DNA of 64,000 nucleotides from DATKGQ01 sp035510715 (GTDB lineage Bacteria > Patescibacteriota > Saccharimonadia > Saccharimonadales > UBA4665): the NCBI GenBank assembly GCA_035510715.1, contig DATKGQ010000019.1, positions 1 through 64,000 of the forward strand, read 5' to 3'. The translations under genes were made by a program, and so were the position numbers. Under the pieces are notes generated by a model. The model saw only the letters and a list, made by a program, of their open reading frames with translations. It was not told where the DNA came from and did no database searches. Below, piece after piece: positions 24,666 through 33,515 of this stretch. Numbering within the stretch: the first letter of the stretch is position 1; every line of letters begins with the position of its first letter.

Positions 24666-24694
24666 ATAAAAAAACCTCGGTACTTGCCAAGGTT
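24666..24694 (-). terminator. hairpin terminator between khpA and trmD
   Basis: On the minus strand AACCTTGG, loop CAAGTA, CCGAGGTT with one G-T pair, followed by a T run; plus coordinates of the arms are 24687-24694 and 24673-24680. It would end the khpA operon. A second small palindrome TAACCAT/ATGGTTA lies at 24767-24785. Confidence 0.75.
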
Positions 24695-24793
24695 TATTTA
24701 TCACATAAAGCCCCCAGACGGTTTCCCGAATGGCTCGCAATGAGCTTATTTATTTTCTTGTTAGATTAACCATTATGCATGGTTACCACGCTA

Positions 24794-25327
24794 CTATACA
24801 TCAAGATCATCTAGATCTTCAAGTTCTCTGCGGGTTTTACTGACAACATCTTCGTGATTGACTTCTTCGGCCGGCTCTTCTGGAGCAGTTTCTTCGGCTT
24901 GGTGATCATCATGATCGATTCTGGTTTCGGTATCAGTCGGCTCCGCGGCAGCCTGACTACCACTGCTGTCATCGGCTACGGCCGGCTGCGGTTGATCGCT
25001 AGCCGTATTATTATCATTACTAGCCGCCGGCGGTGCCGCGCTATACGAGTTGTTGTCATATGAATTACGGGGCTGCATTGGCCCGTTGTCAATGATTTTC
25101 AAGTTATATCGGGCATCGTTCTTGGTGCCGAGCGCACGCAGTAAAGTCCGCAGGCTCTGAGCCGTTGCTCCCCGCTTGCCGATCACCCGGCCTAAGTCTT
25201 CCGGATCGACAGTTAATTCCAGTAATACACCCTTTTCGTCAATCCGCCTATCGACAACTACCGCGTCTGGTTTGCTTACTAAGGACTTAACGATATATTC
25301 AACAAATTGCTGATCAATACTGTTCAT
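24794..25327 (-). CDS. khpA: KH-domain RNA-binding protein with acidic tail
   Basis: Residues 1-80 are a single KH domain of the KhpA/YlqC type (FVEYIVKSLVSKPDAV, then DLGRVIGKRGATAQSLRTLL, GKRG at 50-53). KhpA binds RNA and in several bacteria influences ribosome assembly and cell division. The usual length is about 80 residues; here an extra 95-residue, very acidic Ser/Pro/Glu-rich tail follows. Shine-Dalgarno AGGAGA precedes the ATG. It is downstream of rpsP, the conserved order in many bacteria. Confidence 0.88.
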   Translation of the reverse strand: MNSIDQQFVEYIVKSLVSKPDAVVVDRRIDEKGVLLELTVDPEDLGRVIGKRGATAQSLRTLLRALGTKNDARYNLKIIDNGPMQPRNSYDNNSYSAAPPAASNDNNTASDQPQPAVADDSSGSQAAAEPTDTETRIDHDDHQAEETAPEEPAEEVNHEDVVSKTRRELEDLDDLDV

Positions 25328-25413
25328 GACAGAAATCTCCTATTTAGTCTTTATTTATTATACTAGATAAAAATGCAATGAGTATAAATCTTTGCCCGGA
25401 AATAACTTTTGTC

Positions 25414-25941
25414 TTAAGTTTTCTCTGCCGGGACTTCTTTTTCGGGAACGGTTTCAGCCGGCGTCTCATCAGCTGGTTTTTTGTCTGGTACTGATTCCGG
25501 TTCTTCAACCGGCGGAGTGGCAGACTCTTCGGTTGCTGCGACTTCCTCTGGAGCAGATTTTGGTTCTTCAGCCGGTTCTGCTGTTTCTTCGGCTGTCTTT
25601 GGAGCAGGTTTTGGCTCTTCAGCCACTGCCGGACGATTGCGCCGTAATTTATCAGTGTTTTTTACCGGCCGGGCGTGTTTCTCTTTAATCTGCACCCATT
25701 TCGGTAGAGTAATGCCTTCAGCCTTAAGGAGCCTGGCTACCCGGTCAGATGGATGGGCGCCATGTTCGAGAAAAAATGCCGCTTTCTCTTTGTCAAGCAC
25801 AATCGTCTTCTGATGCGGATCATAATGGCCAAGTTGAGTAACAATCTTACCGCGGGACGGGTGACGATGCGAATCTTGAACAATTAAGCGGAACATCGCG
25901 TGTCCACTGCGGCCGGTTCTTTGCATGCGTATAGCTAACAT
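25414..25941 (-). CDS. rpsP: 30S ribosomal protein S16 with long acidic extension
   Basis: Residues 1-90 are a normal S16 (MLAIRMQRTGRSGHAMFRLI, LGHYDP, HGAHPSDRVARLLK). The protein then continues to 175 residues, mostly Glu/Ala/Pro repeats (EEPKPAPKTAEETAEPAEE), roughly doubling the usual length. S16 binds 16S rRNA early in small-subunit assembly. The tail resembles those of KhpA and L25 in this window. The ATG has no Shine-Dalgarno. It lies between rnc and khpA on the same strand. Confidence 0.95.
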   Translation of the reverse strand: MLAIRMQRTGRSGHAMFRLIVQDSHRHPSRGKIVTQLGHYDPHQKTIVLDKEKAAFFLEHGAHPSDRVARLLKAEGITLPKWVQIKEKHARPVKNTDKLRRNRPAVAEEPKPAPKTAEETAEPAEEPKSAPEEVAATEESATPPVEEPESVPDKKPADETPAETVPEKEVPAEKT

Positions 25942-26023
25942 ATTATTTCTAACACCAACTTTATCTTAACGTTAAATAATAGTTTGATATTGTTGCTTAT
26001 TCTACAGATTACGTCCTCTGTTG

Positions 26024-26752
26024 TCAATTATTGTCACCAGATTTATCAGCTGATTGGGGATCATAAAACCGCAGCGCTGACTGGGCGGCTTGCTGCTGGC
26101 CGGCCTGTTTGCTGGGTCCGACACCGGTTCCTTGTATATGTCCGTTAATGTAGACCCCGACGGTAAAGGTCTTGTCGTGATCCGGTCCTTCTTCGCTGAT
26201 AACCTTATAAATCGGCGTAAACCCCTGTTGGTTTTGAACCATTTCCTGTAGATGCGATTTCGGATCCAGCCAGGAGCCGCTGACTAAAATATCATGAAAA
26301 GTTACCAGCAGGACATTGGTAATAAACCGCTTGACGGCTTCATAGCCCTGATCAATATACAGGGCGCCAACGACAGCTTCGAAACTGTTGGCTAAGATTT
26401 GGGCCCGGGCTCGATCAGTTCCCCGTTTTTCGCCGCGGCTTAAGCGGAGCAGTGGTTCAAAACCGAGCTTTTCAGCGGCCGCGCCAATACTTTCGGTCCG
26501 TACCAGTGAACTGCGCCAGTTGGTTAAGATGCCCTCGGGCTCATCAAAATTCGAATAAAGATACTCGGTGGTAACCAGCTCCAGCACGGCATCGCCCAAA
26601 AACTCCAGCCGCTCATTATGCTCGTGAACGGTTTTCTTGTGCTCATTAAGATAGGAACGGTGCGTAAAAGCGGTGATCAGTAAATTAATATCGTTAAAGG
26701 TGACTTGCAAGATGCTATTAGCAAAATTAATATAAAGATCGTTTGATTGCAT
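26024..26752 (-). CDS. rnc: ribonuclease III
   Basis: A 242-residue RNase III: the signature NERLEFLGDAVLEL (46-59) holds the catalytic acids; the second acidic patch is ANSFEAVVGALYIDQGYEA; and a double-stranded-RNA-binding domain covers about 165-232 (DPKSHLQEMVQNQQG, GTGVGPSKQAGQQQAAQSAL). It processes rRNA precursors and cuts duplex RNA. It starts 6 bp after the NUDIX gene stop, so is part of the nusB-NUDIX-rnc operon. Confidence 0.97.
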   Translation of the reverse strand: MQSNDLYINFANSILQVTFNDINLLITAFTHRSYLNEHKKTVHEHNERLEFLGDAVLELVTTEYLYSNFDEPEGILTNWRSSLVRTESIGAAAEKLGFEPLLRLSRGEKRGTDRARAQILANSFEAVVGALYIDQGYEAVKRFITNVLLVTFHDILVSGSWLDPKSHLQEMVQNQQGFTPIYKVISEEGPDHDKTFTVGVYINGHIQGTGVGPSKQAGQQQAAQSALRFYDPQSADKSGDNN

Positions 26753-26758
26753 AACGGC

Positions 26759-27253
26759 TTAAAGATTATTATCGCGGATCTTTTTTAATCCTACTAACAT
26801 TAGTTTGCTGATATCCTCATATTCAATTTTATCAATAGCTTCTTGGGACGGAAACCATTTTACGGCGTTAAGCCAGTCTTCCGGCTTAAAACTATTGCTG
26901 TCCCCGAGCGCTTTAACCAGATAAATATGCATGGTCATTAAAACCAGCGTTTGAGTCCGCCGGTAACGGAAGTTAACTTTACCGAGCCAATTAAGGACCT
27001 GCATTTCTTTTAGTCCGGTCTCTTCGCGGATCTCGCGTTCGGCAGTTACGCGCGGCTCTTCACCGGATTCGACATGACCCTTGGGAATCGTCCAGCGGTC
27101 TTTGGCGTCTTGAATCAATAATATCTCTACTTTGCCGCTGGCATCGCGCCGGAAAATAACACCACCGGAAGTGGTTTCACTAACCGCTTCCGTAATTGTC
27201 GGTGGACGTTTGACCAACCGGCGGAATCCTTGGATTGGTTTCGGACGCTTCAT
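26759..27253 (-). CDS. NUDIX hydrolase
   Basis: A 164-residue NUDIX protein with a complete box at 59-81: GHVESGEEPRVTAEREIREE, then TGL; all metal-binding glutamates are present, unlike the regulator at 10082-10747. The N-terminal 20 residues are basic (PKPIQGFRRLVKRPP). It probably cleaves a nucleoside diphosphate derivative, such as a damaged nucleotide or a diadenosine polyphosphate, in the cytoplasm. The ATG overlaps the nusB stop (ATGA), so translation is coupled. Confidence 0.9.
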   Translation of the reverse strand: MKRPKPIQGFRRLVKRPPTITEAVSETTSGGVIFRRDASGKVEILLIQDAKDRWTIPKGHVESGEEPRVTAEREIREETGLKEMQVLNWLGKVNFRYRRTQTLVLMTMHIYLVKALGDSNSFKPEDWLNAVKWFPSQEAIDKIEYEDISKLMLVGLKKIRDNNL

Positions 27254-27747
27254 GTTTTCTCCTTGGGTTTACTCTTCTTGACAGTGGTTTTTGGTTTGCG
27301 GCTAGCTGGTTCTGTTTTGGCGGTTTCCTTCTGTCGTAGCACTGTTCCCAGTACCCCGTTAATAAATTTGGAGGAGTTTTCACCGCCGAAGGCTTTGGCC
27401 AACTCAACCGCTTCATTAATGACTACTTTGGGCGGGATATCTTTTCCGTAGATCAACTCATAAAGACCAATATACAGAACGATTCTATCCATCCGGGCGA
27501 TCTGGTCGATCGGCCACTCCGGGGCCACCGGCTGGAGTATTTCGTTTAGCTTCTGCTGGTACTTGATAATGCCATGGACCAAATCCTCAACGAAAGTTGT
27601 ATCATCGATCAGGTGATTATAACGCTCAATGTTGCGCGTTAGAATCGTATCCAATTCACCATTCTCGTCGCCGGCTTGGCGCCGAAAATCTTGCTCGTAG
27701 AGCGTTTGTAATGCAATTATTCGACCTAAGTGACGATTTGATGCCAT
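27250..27747 (-). CDS. nusB: transcription antitermination factor NusB
   Basis: A 165-residue all-helical NusB: RHLGRIIALQTLYEQDFRR at the start, VEDLVHGIIKYQQKLNEIL, and WPIDQIARMDRIVLYIGLYEL with VVINEAVELAKAFGGENSSKFINGVLG, the conserved C-terminal half. A Lys-rich tail follows (145-165). It binds boxA RNA with NusE/S10 for rRNA antitermination. It lies 35 bp downstream of rpmF. Confidence 0.95.
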   Translation of the reverse strand: MASNRHLGRIIALQTLYEQDFRRQAGDENGELDTILTRNIERYNHLIDDTTFVEDLVHGIIKYQQKLNEILQPVAPEWPIDQIARMDRIVLYIGLYELIYGKDIPPKVVINEAVELAKAFGGENSSKFINGVLGTVLRQKETAKTEPASRKPKTTVKKSKPKEKT

Positions 27748-27781
27748 ATTGTTAAATACTGCTTATAACAGCTAGTCTAGT

Positions 27782-27943
27782 TTATTTAGCTGACTTTTCG
27801 GTCAATTTTTTTCCGGATTCGCGGCGGGTCGTATAGACTTTCACCGGCGAATGGGCATTTACTTTACGGGCCAGATCAACAACGACGTGGCTACGCCGAG
27901 AACGGGTTCTACGAGCAGTCGTGCGTTTTTTGGGCTGTCCCAT
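27782..27943 (-). CDS. rpmF: 50S ribosomal protein L32
   Basis: A 53-residue basic protein beginning MGQPKKRTTARRTRSRRSH, the L32 signature (xVPKKRTSxxRRxxRRxH), and ending in a Lys-rich tail. There is no CxxC zinc motif, as in the zinc-free form. A strong AAAGGAG Shine-Dalgarno lies 11 nt before ATG 27943. It heads the rpmF-nusB-NUDIX-rnc order. Confidence 0.93.
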   Translation of the reverse strand: MGQPKKRTTARRTRSRRSHVVVDLARKVNAHSPVKVYTTRRESGKKLTEKSAK

Positions 27944-28044
27944 ATTGTATTTGACTCCTTTTGTTATATAACCGACAAATCGTTCCTAATTATAACCTAA
28001 AGAACCGCTTCAACACAACCTGTCCGGGTATAAAAAATTAAATC

Positions 28045-28072
28045 TTGAGATTTCATGGATAGTACTTATAAT
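28045..28072 (+). promoter_or_regulatory. promoter of the VOC gene
   Basis: TTGAGA (28045-28050), 16-bp spacer, perfect TATAAT (28067-28072), then 8 nt to ATG 28081. The start of transcription should coincide with the start codon. Confidence 0.75.
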
Positions 28073-28080
28073 TGGCTATC

Positions 28081-28437
28081 ATGGGAATAAATGACTACGA
28101 CAATTTCTTTCTGCCCACGGACGATTTAAAAAAATCCCGTGACTTTTATGAGAAACTCGGATTGAGCGTTAAGTTTGATTTCTCCGACCAGGGCATGCTG
28201 GCTTTTAAGATTAGCAATCAGGAGCCGGCCATTATTTTAAAAGATACCAAAAATTTCCCGGATGCCAAGCCGACAATCTGGTTCGTAGTTGACGATGTCC
28301 AAGAAGAATATGAAAGACTGCAGGAAAAAGGCGTTGTTTTCCTATCAGAACCCTTTGAAATATTTACCGGCCGGGCCGCCGAATTCGATGATCCGTTTGG
28401 AAATAGATTAGGCATTACGGACTACACTAAACTTTAA
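28081..28437 (+). CDS. VOC (glyoxalase/bleomycin-resistance) family protein
   Basis: A 118-residue single-module VOC protein: FFLPTDDLKKSRDFYEKLGL at the start, LAFKISNQEPAII, and FEIFTGRAAEFDDPFGNRLGI with the metal-ligand-type Glu near the end. Such proteins dimerise and act in glyoxal detoxification or antibiotic binding. ATG 28081 was preferred over TTG 28072, which lies within the -10 hexamer. It is isolated, divergent from rpmF and convergent with the acidic orphan. Confidence 0.87.
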   Translation: MGINDYDNFFLPTDDLKKSRDFYEKLGLSVKFDFSDQGMLAFKISNQEPAIILKDTKNFPDAKPTIWFVVDDVQEEYERLQEKGVVFLSEPFEIFTGRAAEFDDPFGNRLGITDYTKL

Positions 28438-28475
28438 GTCCGAATAACGATCCGCCAAGTTGTCTGATATTGCGC

Positions 28476-29690
28476 TTATGGCTTTATGCCGTAGTTTTGC
28501 TCAAGGTATGATTGACCATTTGTACCATCTTGCCCGTAGTGCTCATCGCGCAATGCATCTTCATAACCCTCATCACCAGGGTATAATGTGTTTCCTCGCT
28601 TCACGGCATCATGTGCCCTAACTTCGCCAAATACTTTCTTTAGACTGGCAACATCGGCTTCACCAAGTTTCCGTGTTTTTTTCATTTCCACTTTGTCAAA
28701 CTCTCCATCAGAGTCCTTACTAGTTTCAACTACCTCATAATAAGCAGTGTCTGTTTTGTGAGACCTATCATAGCCGCCGCTATTAAATGGAATTTTATCA
28801 AACATAGGTATATGCCACTTTTCGGCAGTAGTACCGAGCGGACCGTTAGTTTTGGTAATGTCTATTGAGCCGTCTAATCTATTATTGAACTTTACTTGCA
28901 CCCACTTGTTGTGTCCGTGTTCTTGTAAAGTCTCCCACCCGCCCATAAACTTGTATGCAAGGTCTAGTGCTTCAAGATTCAGACTTAGCGGGTCGCCATC
29001 TTTTCGTAAACGCTCCGCTATTAAATGACTATAGCGTAAGAAAACTGCTTCAACTTTATGGCCTGGGGCTTCTTTGAGTGCTTCTGCAAGCGATTTGCCC
29101 ACCTCTACCTCGGCTTTTTTAAGGTCATACTGATTGCCCACTTCTCGTGGCGTTTTTTCTGCTAAGTTACTTTTGCGTCTACGTTCAGCTAATATCATGA
29201 GCTTTGCTTTTTCTGGGTTGTGGCTGTAGTCGCTAGACAAAGACTCATCATGCAGTTCCCCAGCGGAATTTTCAGCATCATCAGCCGCTTTCTCAAAAAC
29301 CTCTGCGCGTTCCTCGGGAGTATTTTTGTCCTTAAGCCACCAGTCATATTTCCCGACATTAACTCCTTTTGTATCTTCGCGAACTGCCCTAGCCGCTGTG
29401 CGATATGTATCACCTGCTTCAGCCATATCTCGGGCTTTGTCTTCGTCCTGAACGTAGCCTTCTTCACCCTCGCGGATTTGGGTTTTATCATCACTATCGT
29501 CTTCTGTCACCTGTCCGTCATCATGGTCAATAGATGCCATCGGTTTTGGTTCACCAGTTTCTGCAGCCGATTGATCGGGGGTCCAGTCCGCAGTAGGCGG
29601 AGTAGTGTCTCTTGCCTCTGTTGATTCGCTGCCTTCAGGTGGGGGCGTGTCCTGCCCATTGTTAGATTGAGCTATTTCTTCTCCCGCCAT
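28476..29690 (-). CDS. acidic orphan protein, 404 aa
   Basis: Not recognised. The first ~80 residues are an acidic, Thr/Ser/Pro-rich disordered segment, then helical charged stretches (DKARDMAEAGDTYRTAARAV, RAEVFEKAADDAENSAGEL), a central region with IAERLRKDGDPLSLNLEALD and a beta-rich C-terminal part (HNKWVQVKFNNRLDGSIDIT). No signal peptide or membrane segment. Shine-Dalgarno AAGGAT precedes the ATG, as at 5058. The C-terminal KTRKLGEADVASLKK loosely resembles SRKLTNKDVERLWV of the 285-aa orphan. AT-rich and flanked by AT-rich spacers, so possibly acquired. Confidence 0.6.
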   Translation of the reverse strand: MAGEEIAQSNNGQDTPPPEGSESTEARDTTPPTADWTPDQSAAETGEPKPMASIDHDDGQVTEDDSDDKTQIREGEEGYVQDEDKARDMAEAGDTYRTAARAVREDTKGVNVGKYDWWLKDKNTPEERAEVFEKAADDAENSAGELHDESLSSDYSHNPEKAKLMILAERRRKSNLAEKTPREVGNQYDLKKAEVEVGKSLAEALKEAPGHKVEAVFLRYSHLIAERLRKDGDPLSLNLEALDLAYKFMGGWETLQEHGHNKWVQVKFNNRLDGSIDITKTNGPLGTTAEKWHIPMFDKIPFNSGGYDRSHKTDTAYYEVVETSKDSDGEFDKVEMKKTRKLGEADVASLKKVFGEVRAHDAVKRGNTLYPGDEGYEDALRDEHYGQDGTNGQSYLEQNYGIKP

Positions 29691-29815
29691 TTTATTTATC
29701 CTTTTGTTTATTTTTTAACTAAGCTATTGTTCATTTAAACAAAACTGTGGAATATGTCAAGGAGTAGCTAGGTAATTATTACTAGCTACCGGCTGGCCAG
29801 AAATAAAAATACAGC

Positions 29816-32275
29816 TTATTTGATAACAAAATTTATCAGCTTCTGCGGCACGTAAACTACCCGGGTAACTGTTTTATCTTTCAGGTACGGGATAACTTTT
29901 TCATTGGCCTGGGCGGCAGTGGCTACTTCGTCCTGGCTGGTTGGCAGCGGAACATTTACTTCGGCCCGCAGTTTGCCGTTAACTTGGACGACGACCGTTA
30001 CCGTGTACTCTGTTAGAAGCGATTCGTCCCATTCCGGCCACGCGGTTTTATGGATCGACTCGGTATGCCCAAGATCCTGCCACAGCTCTTCAGCGATATA
30101 AGGCGCAAACGGGGCCAGCAGACATAGCAACTGTTCCAGCGCTACTAGCCACTCTTGCCGGTGGGAATAATTATCTTTGACTTTTAATTTATAGAGCTCA
30201 TTGACGGTTTCCATTAAAAAGGCGACAGCCGTATTAAAGCCGAAATCCGACATATCTCCGCTGACCCGCTTGATAGCCCGGTGCATCACCCGTTTTAACT
30301 CCAACGCTAATGACCCATCATCGGTTTCGGCTGGCGTTTCGGCTGGTTTGACCGCTAAAAATTCCTGGGTAAGAGTCCAGATACGCTGCAGAAAACGGTA
30401 GGTACCGCCCAGGCCTTCGGTATTCCAGTTGGTGGCCTGGTCCCACGGTCCGATAAATAATTCCATCAGTCGGATTGAATCGGCGCCATATCCCTGAGAT
30501 ATAAGACTGTCGGGTTCAATCGTATTGTGCTTGCTCTTACTCATTTTGGAGCCATCCGGCGCCAAAATCATACCCTGGTTGCGCAACCGCTTAAACGGTT
30601 CCTGGAAGTTAATCAGCCCTTCGTCAAACATTACTTTGACCCAAAAGCGGGCATAGAGCAGATGCATGACGGCATGTTCGGGGCCGCCAATGTAATAGTC
30701 GACCGGCAGCCAGTAGTCAGCTTTGTCCTTGGTAAACGCGGCCTGGTCATTATGTGGATCGGCAAAGCGCAGAAAATACCAGCTGGAACAGGCAAAGCCG
30801 TCCATGGTATCAGTTTCCCGCTCAGCCGGACCGCCGCATGTTGGACAGCTTGCCTTAAGGAACTCCAGGCTGTTGGCCAGCGGGCTCTGGCCGTCGCCGC
30901 GCGGCTGGTAATCACTGATTTCCGGCAGCAAGACCGGCAAGTCCTTGTCAGGAACCGGCACGCTGCCGTCTTTCGGGCAATGGATAATCGGGATCGGCGC
31001 GCCCCAGTAACGTTGGCGGCTGATCAGCCAGTCACGCATCTTATAGTTAGTCGTAGCCTGGGCAGCACCATCGGCCGCTAAGTCACTGACCATTTTCTGC
31101 CGAGCTTCGGTAGAGTTAAGGCCGTCATATTTACCGGAATTTATCAGCAGACCTTCGCCTTCATACAGACCATCAGCCGCTTCCGGTGCTTTGATCACCT
31201 CTATAATCGGTAAATTAAAAGCCTCGGCAAAATCATGGTCCCGCTCATCATGGGCCGGTACGGCCATAATCGCTCCGGTACCGTAATTCATTAAAACGTA
31301 ATCGGCTACCCAGATCGGTAATTTCTGCCCATTAACCGGGTTGACCCCGTAAGCGCCGCTGAAAACGCCGGTTTTTTGGCGTTTGGTTTCCTGCCTTTCG
31401 ATATCCGAACGGACTTCTGCTTGTTTGACATAACTGTTGACGACGTCGCGCTGGTCATCAGAGGTAATAAGCTCAACCAGCGGGTGCTCCGGCGCCAGGA
31501 TTAAGAAGGTGGCCCCGAATAAGGTATCCGGCCGGGTAGTATAGACATCAATTTGCTGGTCGCTGCCGTCAATTTTAAAGCTGACCTGCGCGCCGCTGGA
31601 GCGTCCGATCCAGTTGCGTTGCATACTTTTAATGGCTTCCGACCAGTCCAGATCATTGAGATCGTCAAGCAAGCGGTCGGCATAAGCCGTAATCTTAAAG
31701 AACCACTGTTTCAGGGCCTTCTTCTCAACATCGCTGCCACAGCGCCAGCACTTGCCATTCTCCACTTGCTCATTTGCCAGCACGGTTTTATCAACCGGAC
31801 ACCACCATTGCAGGCTATCCTGCTGGTAAGCCAGCCCCCGCTTGAATAGCAGCAGAAAAAACCACTGCGTCCAACGGTAATAAGCCGGGTCAGTCGAGTC
31901 AATCAGCCTGGACCAGTCATAGCTAAAGCCCATCTGCATCAGCTGCTGCTTAAACTTACCGGTATTTTTATCAACTGCCTGTCGCGGACTGATACCGGTT
32001 TTAATGGCATAATTCTCAGCCGGCAGGCCGAAAGCGTCCCAGCCCATCGGGTGGAGGACATTCAGGCCTTTCATCCGGCTATAGCGCGCAAATGCATCAC
32101 CGATCGTGTAATTACGGACATGGCCGACGTGCATGGCCGTGCCGCTGGGGTATGGGAAATACTCGGCGACATAGCATTTTGGTAAAGCAGAGTCGTCACT
32201 GACGCTATAAAGCTGGTCTTTCTCCCAGCGCTCCCGCCATTTCGGTTCAATTTCTTTCGGATTATATCGTTTCAT
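29816..32275 (-). CDS. leuS: leucyl-tRNA synthetase
   Basis: A full-length 819-residue class I synthetase. The HIGH-type motif is PYPSGTAMHVGHVRNYT (HVGH near residue 50), the CP1 editing domain is inserted (TTRPDTLFGATFLILAPEHP, with GTGAIMAVPAHDERDHDFA), and GSKMSKSKHNTIEP carries KMSKS. The anticodon-binding domain and C-terminal domain are present. Cognate tRNA-Leu(CAG) is encoded at 39373-39458. It lies 19 bp downstream of ddl, same strand. Confidence 0.98.
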   Translation of the reverse strand: MKRYNPKEIEPKWRERWEKDQLYSVSDDSALPKCYVAEYFPYPSGTAMHVGHVRNYTIGDAFARYSRMKGLNVLHPMGWDAFGLPAENYAIKTGISPRQAVDKNTGKFKQQLMQMGFSYDWSRLIDSTDPAYYRWTQWFFLLLFKRGLAYQQDSLQWWCPVDKTVLANEQVENGKCWRCGSDVEKKALKQWFFKITAYADRLLDDLNDLDWSEAIKSMQRNWIGRSSGAQVSFKIDGSDQQIDVYTTRPDTLFGATFLILAPEHPLVELITSDDQRDVVNSYVKQAEVRSDIERQETKRQKTGVFSGAYGVNPVNGQKLPIWVADYVLMNYGTGAIMAVPAHDERDHDFAEAFNLPIIEVIKAPEAADGLYEGEGLLINSGKYDGLNSTEARQKMVSDLAADGAAQATTNYKMRDWLISRQRYWGAPIPIIHCPKDGSVPVPDKDLPVLLPEISDYQPRGDGQSPLANSLEFLKASCPTCGGPAERETDTMDGFACSSWYFLRFADPHNDQAAFTKDKADYWLPVDYYIGGPEHAVMHLLYARFWVKVMFDEGLINFQEPFKRLRNQGMILAPDGSKMSKSKHNTIEPDSLISQGYGADSIRLMELFIGPWDQATNWNTEGLGGTYRFLQRIWTLTQEFLAVKPAETPAETDDGSLALELKRVMHRAIKRVSGDMSDFGFNTAVAFLMETVNELYKLKVKDNYSHRQEWLVALEQLLCLLAPFAPYIAEELWQDLGHTESIHKTAWPEWDESLLTEYTVTVVVQVNGKLRAEVNVPLPTSQDEVATAAQANEKVIPYLKDKTVTRVVYVPQKLINFVIK

Positions 32276-32294
32276 AACTTAACGCTTGAACCGG

Positions 32295-33458
32295 TTAGAA
32301 TTGCTGCAAGAAATTGGTATTGAAGACAGTCGTTAAGTCATGGCGCTTGGCAAACCTGGCCTTGGCGAGCTCAACCAGATTTTCAACCAGATCAACGCTG
32401 GATAGTCCAGACTGCCGCCAGTTATGGATGGACAGGCTGCCGGGTAACGGATTAACTTCGTTGAAATAGACTTTTTTGGTTTTGGAATCAATCAGCATGT
32501 CCACCCGGGCAATGCCGCTGCAGCCCAGAGCCCGGTAAACTGCCAGGCCGGTCTTTTCGGCCTTATCATATAAACTCTTCGGTAAGTCAGCCGGTATTTT
32601 GCTGTAGCCCTGCGCGCCCTTGGAACTGCCCGCCGGCTGGCTTTTCTTGCCACCGCGCAGGTATTTGGTATCAAAATCAAAGAATTTATCGGTTTTATGC
32701 AGCGGTTGTTCCAGCAGGGCCGGCTGAGGCTTTTCGTTGCCGATGACCGGCAGCGTAACTTCAATCAGATTTTGGATGGCTTCCTCGACCAGCACCGTGT
32801 CGTCGTAGTGGGCGGCTACTTCCAAGCCGTTGGTCAGTTCTTTGGCGTTAACTACCCGGCTGATACCGATACTGGAACCAAGATGGGCCGGCTTAACGAA
32901 AAGCGGATAGTGCAATTCCTTTTCGATCGATTCAACAATCGGCAGCAACTCGTATTTAATATTGTCAGACGAAAAACTCAAGTACTGGGCTACCGGAATA
33001 CCGTTTGCGGCGGCTAATTGTTTGCTTAAAACCTTATTCATGGCAATCGCGCTAGCGCTGACACCGCAACCGGCATAGGGTACGCCGGTCAATTCCAGCA
33101 GCCCCATCAGGTCGCCATCCTCACCATAGGTGCCGTGCATGCTGGGGAATACCAGATCGATTTTTTTCTGCCGGTGGCCACCGAGGGCATTGTATTTAAC
33201 GAGTGTCAGCCCGTCCTTAAAACAGAGGCTGACCGGCTTGGTATGGTCGATAAAGTGCTGGATTTTACCGCTTGAATATAACTCGATGTCTTTCAGCTGG
33301 TCATCCCAGTACCAAGTACCGTTTTTGGCAATATAGACCGCTTCAACCCGGTACTTGCCGGTCAGCTCCAGGGGCTTGATGATGCTGGCGATGGCAGTAA
33401 TAATTGAAATATCGTGTTCGGCCGAACGGCCGCCAAAGATAACTGCAATTGTTTCCAT
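32295..33458 (-). CDS. ddl: D-alanine--D-alanine ligase
   Basis: A 387-residue ATP-grasp enzyme. FGGRSAEHDISIITA near the start, HGTYGEDGDLMGLLELTGVPYAGCG, MNKVLSKQL, FVKPAHLGSSIGISRV and YFNEVNPLPGSLSIHNW are canonical. It makes the D-Ala-D-Ala dipeptide that MurF (next gene upstream) attaches to the stem. TATACT (33472-33467) lies 8 nt before the ATG. An insertion around KKSQPAGSSKGAQG differs from E. coli Ddl in length. Confidence 0.97.
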   Translation of the reverse strand: METIAVIFGGRSAEHDISIITAIASIIKPLELTGKYRVEAVYIAKNGTWYWDDQLKDIELYSSGKIQHFIDHTKPVSLCFKDGLTLVKYNALGGHRQKKIDLVFPSMHGTYGEDGDLMGLLELTGVPYAGCGVSASAIAMNKVLSKQLAAANGIPVAQYLSFSSDNIKYELLPIVESIEKELHYPLFVKPAHLGSSIGISRVVNAKELTNGLEVAAHYDDTVLVEEAIQNLIEVTLPVIGNEKPQPALLEQPLHKTDKFFDFDTKYLRGGKKSQPAGSSKGAQGYSKIPADLPKSLYDKAEKTGLAVYRALGCSGIARVDMLIDSKTKKVYFNEVNPLPGSLSIHNWRQSGLSSVDLVENLVELAKARFAKRHDLTTVFNTNFLQQF

Positions 33459-33466
33459 ATTACTTT

Positions 33467-33472
33467 AGTATA
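33467..33472 (-). promoter_or_regulatory. -10 hexamer of ddl
   Basis: TATACT, 8 nt, ATG 33458: leaderless spacing. Confidence 0.55.
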
Positions 33473-33515
33473 AACAATAAAGCCGAATTGTTCTATCGGT
33501 TAGTTTTTGGCAATC

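Noticed and set aside
30527..31081. 184-codon plus-strand frame
   Set aside because: Antisense to the leuS catalytic domain.
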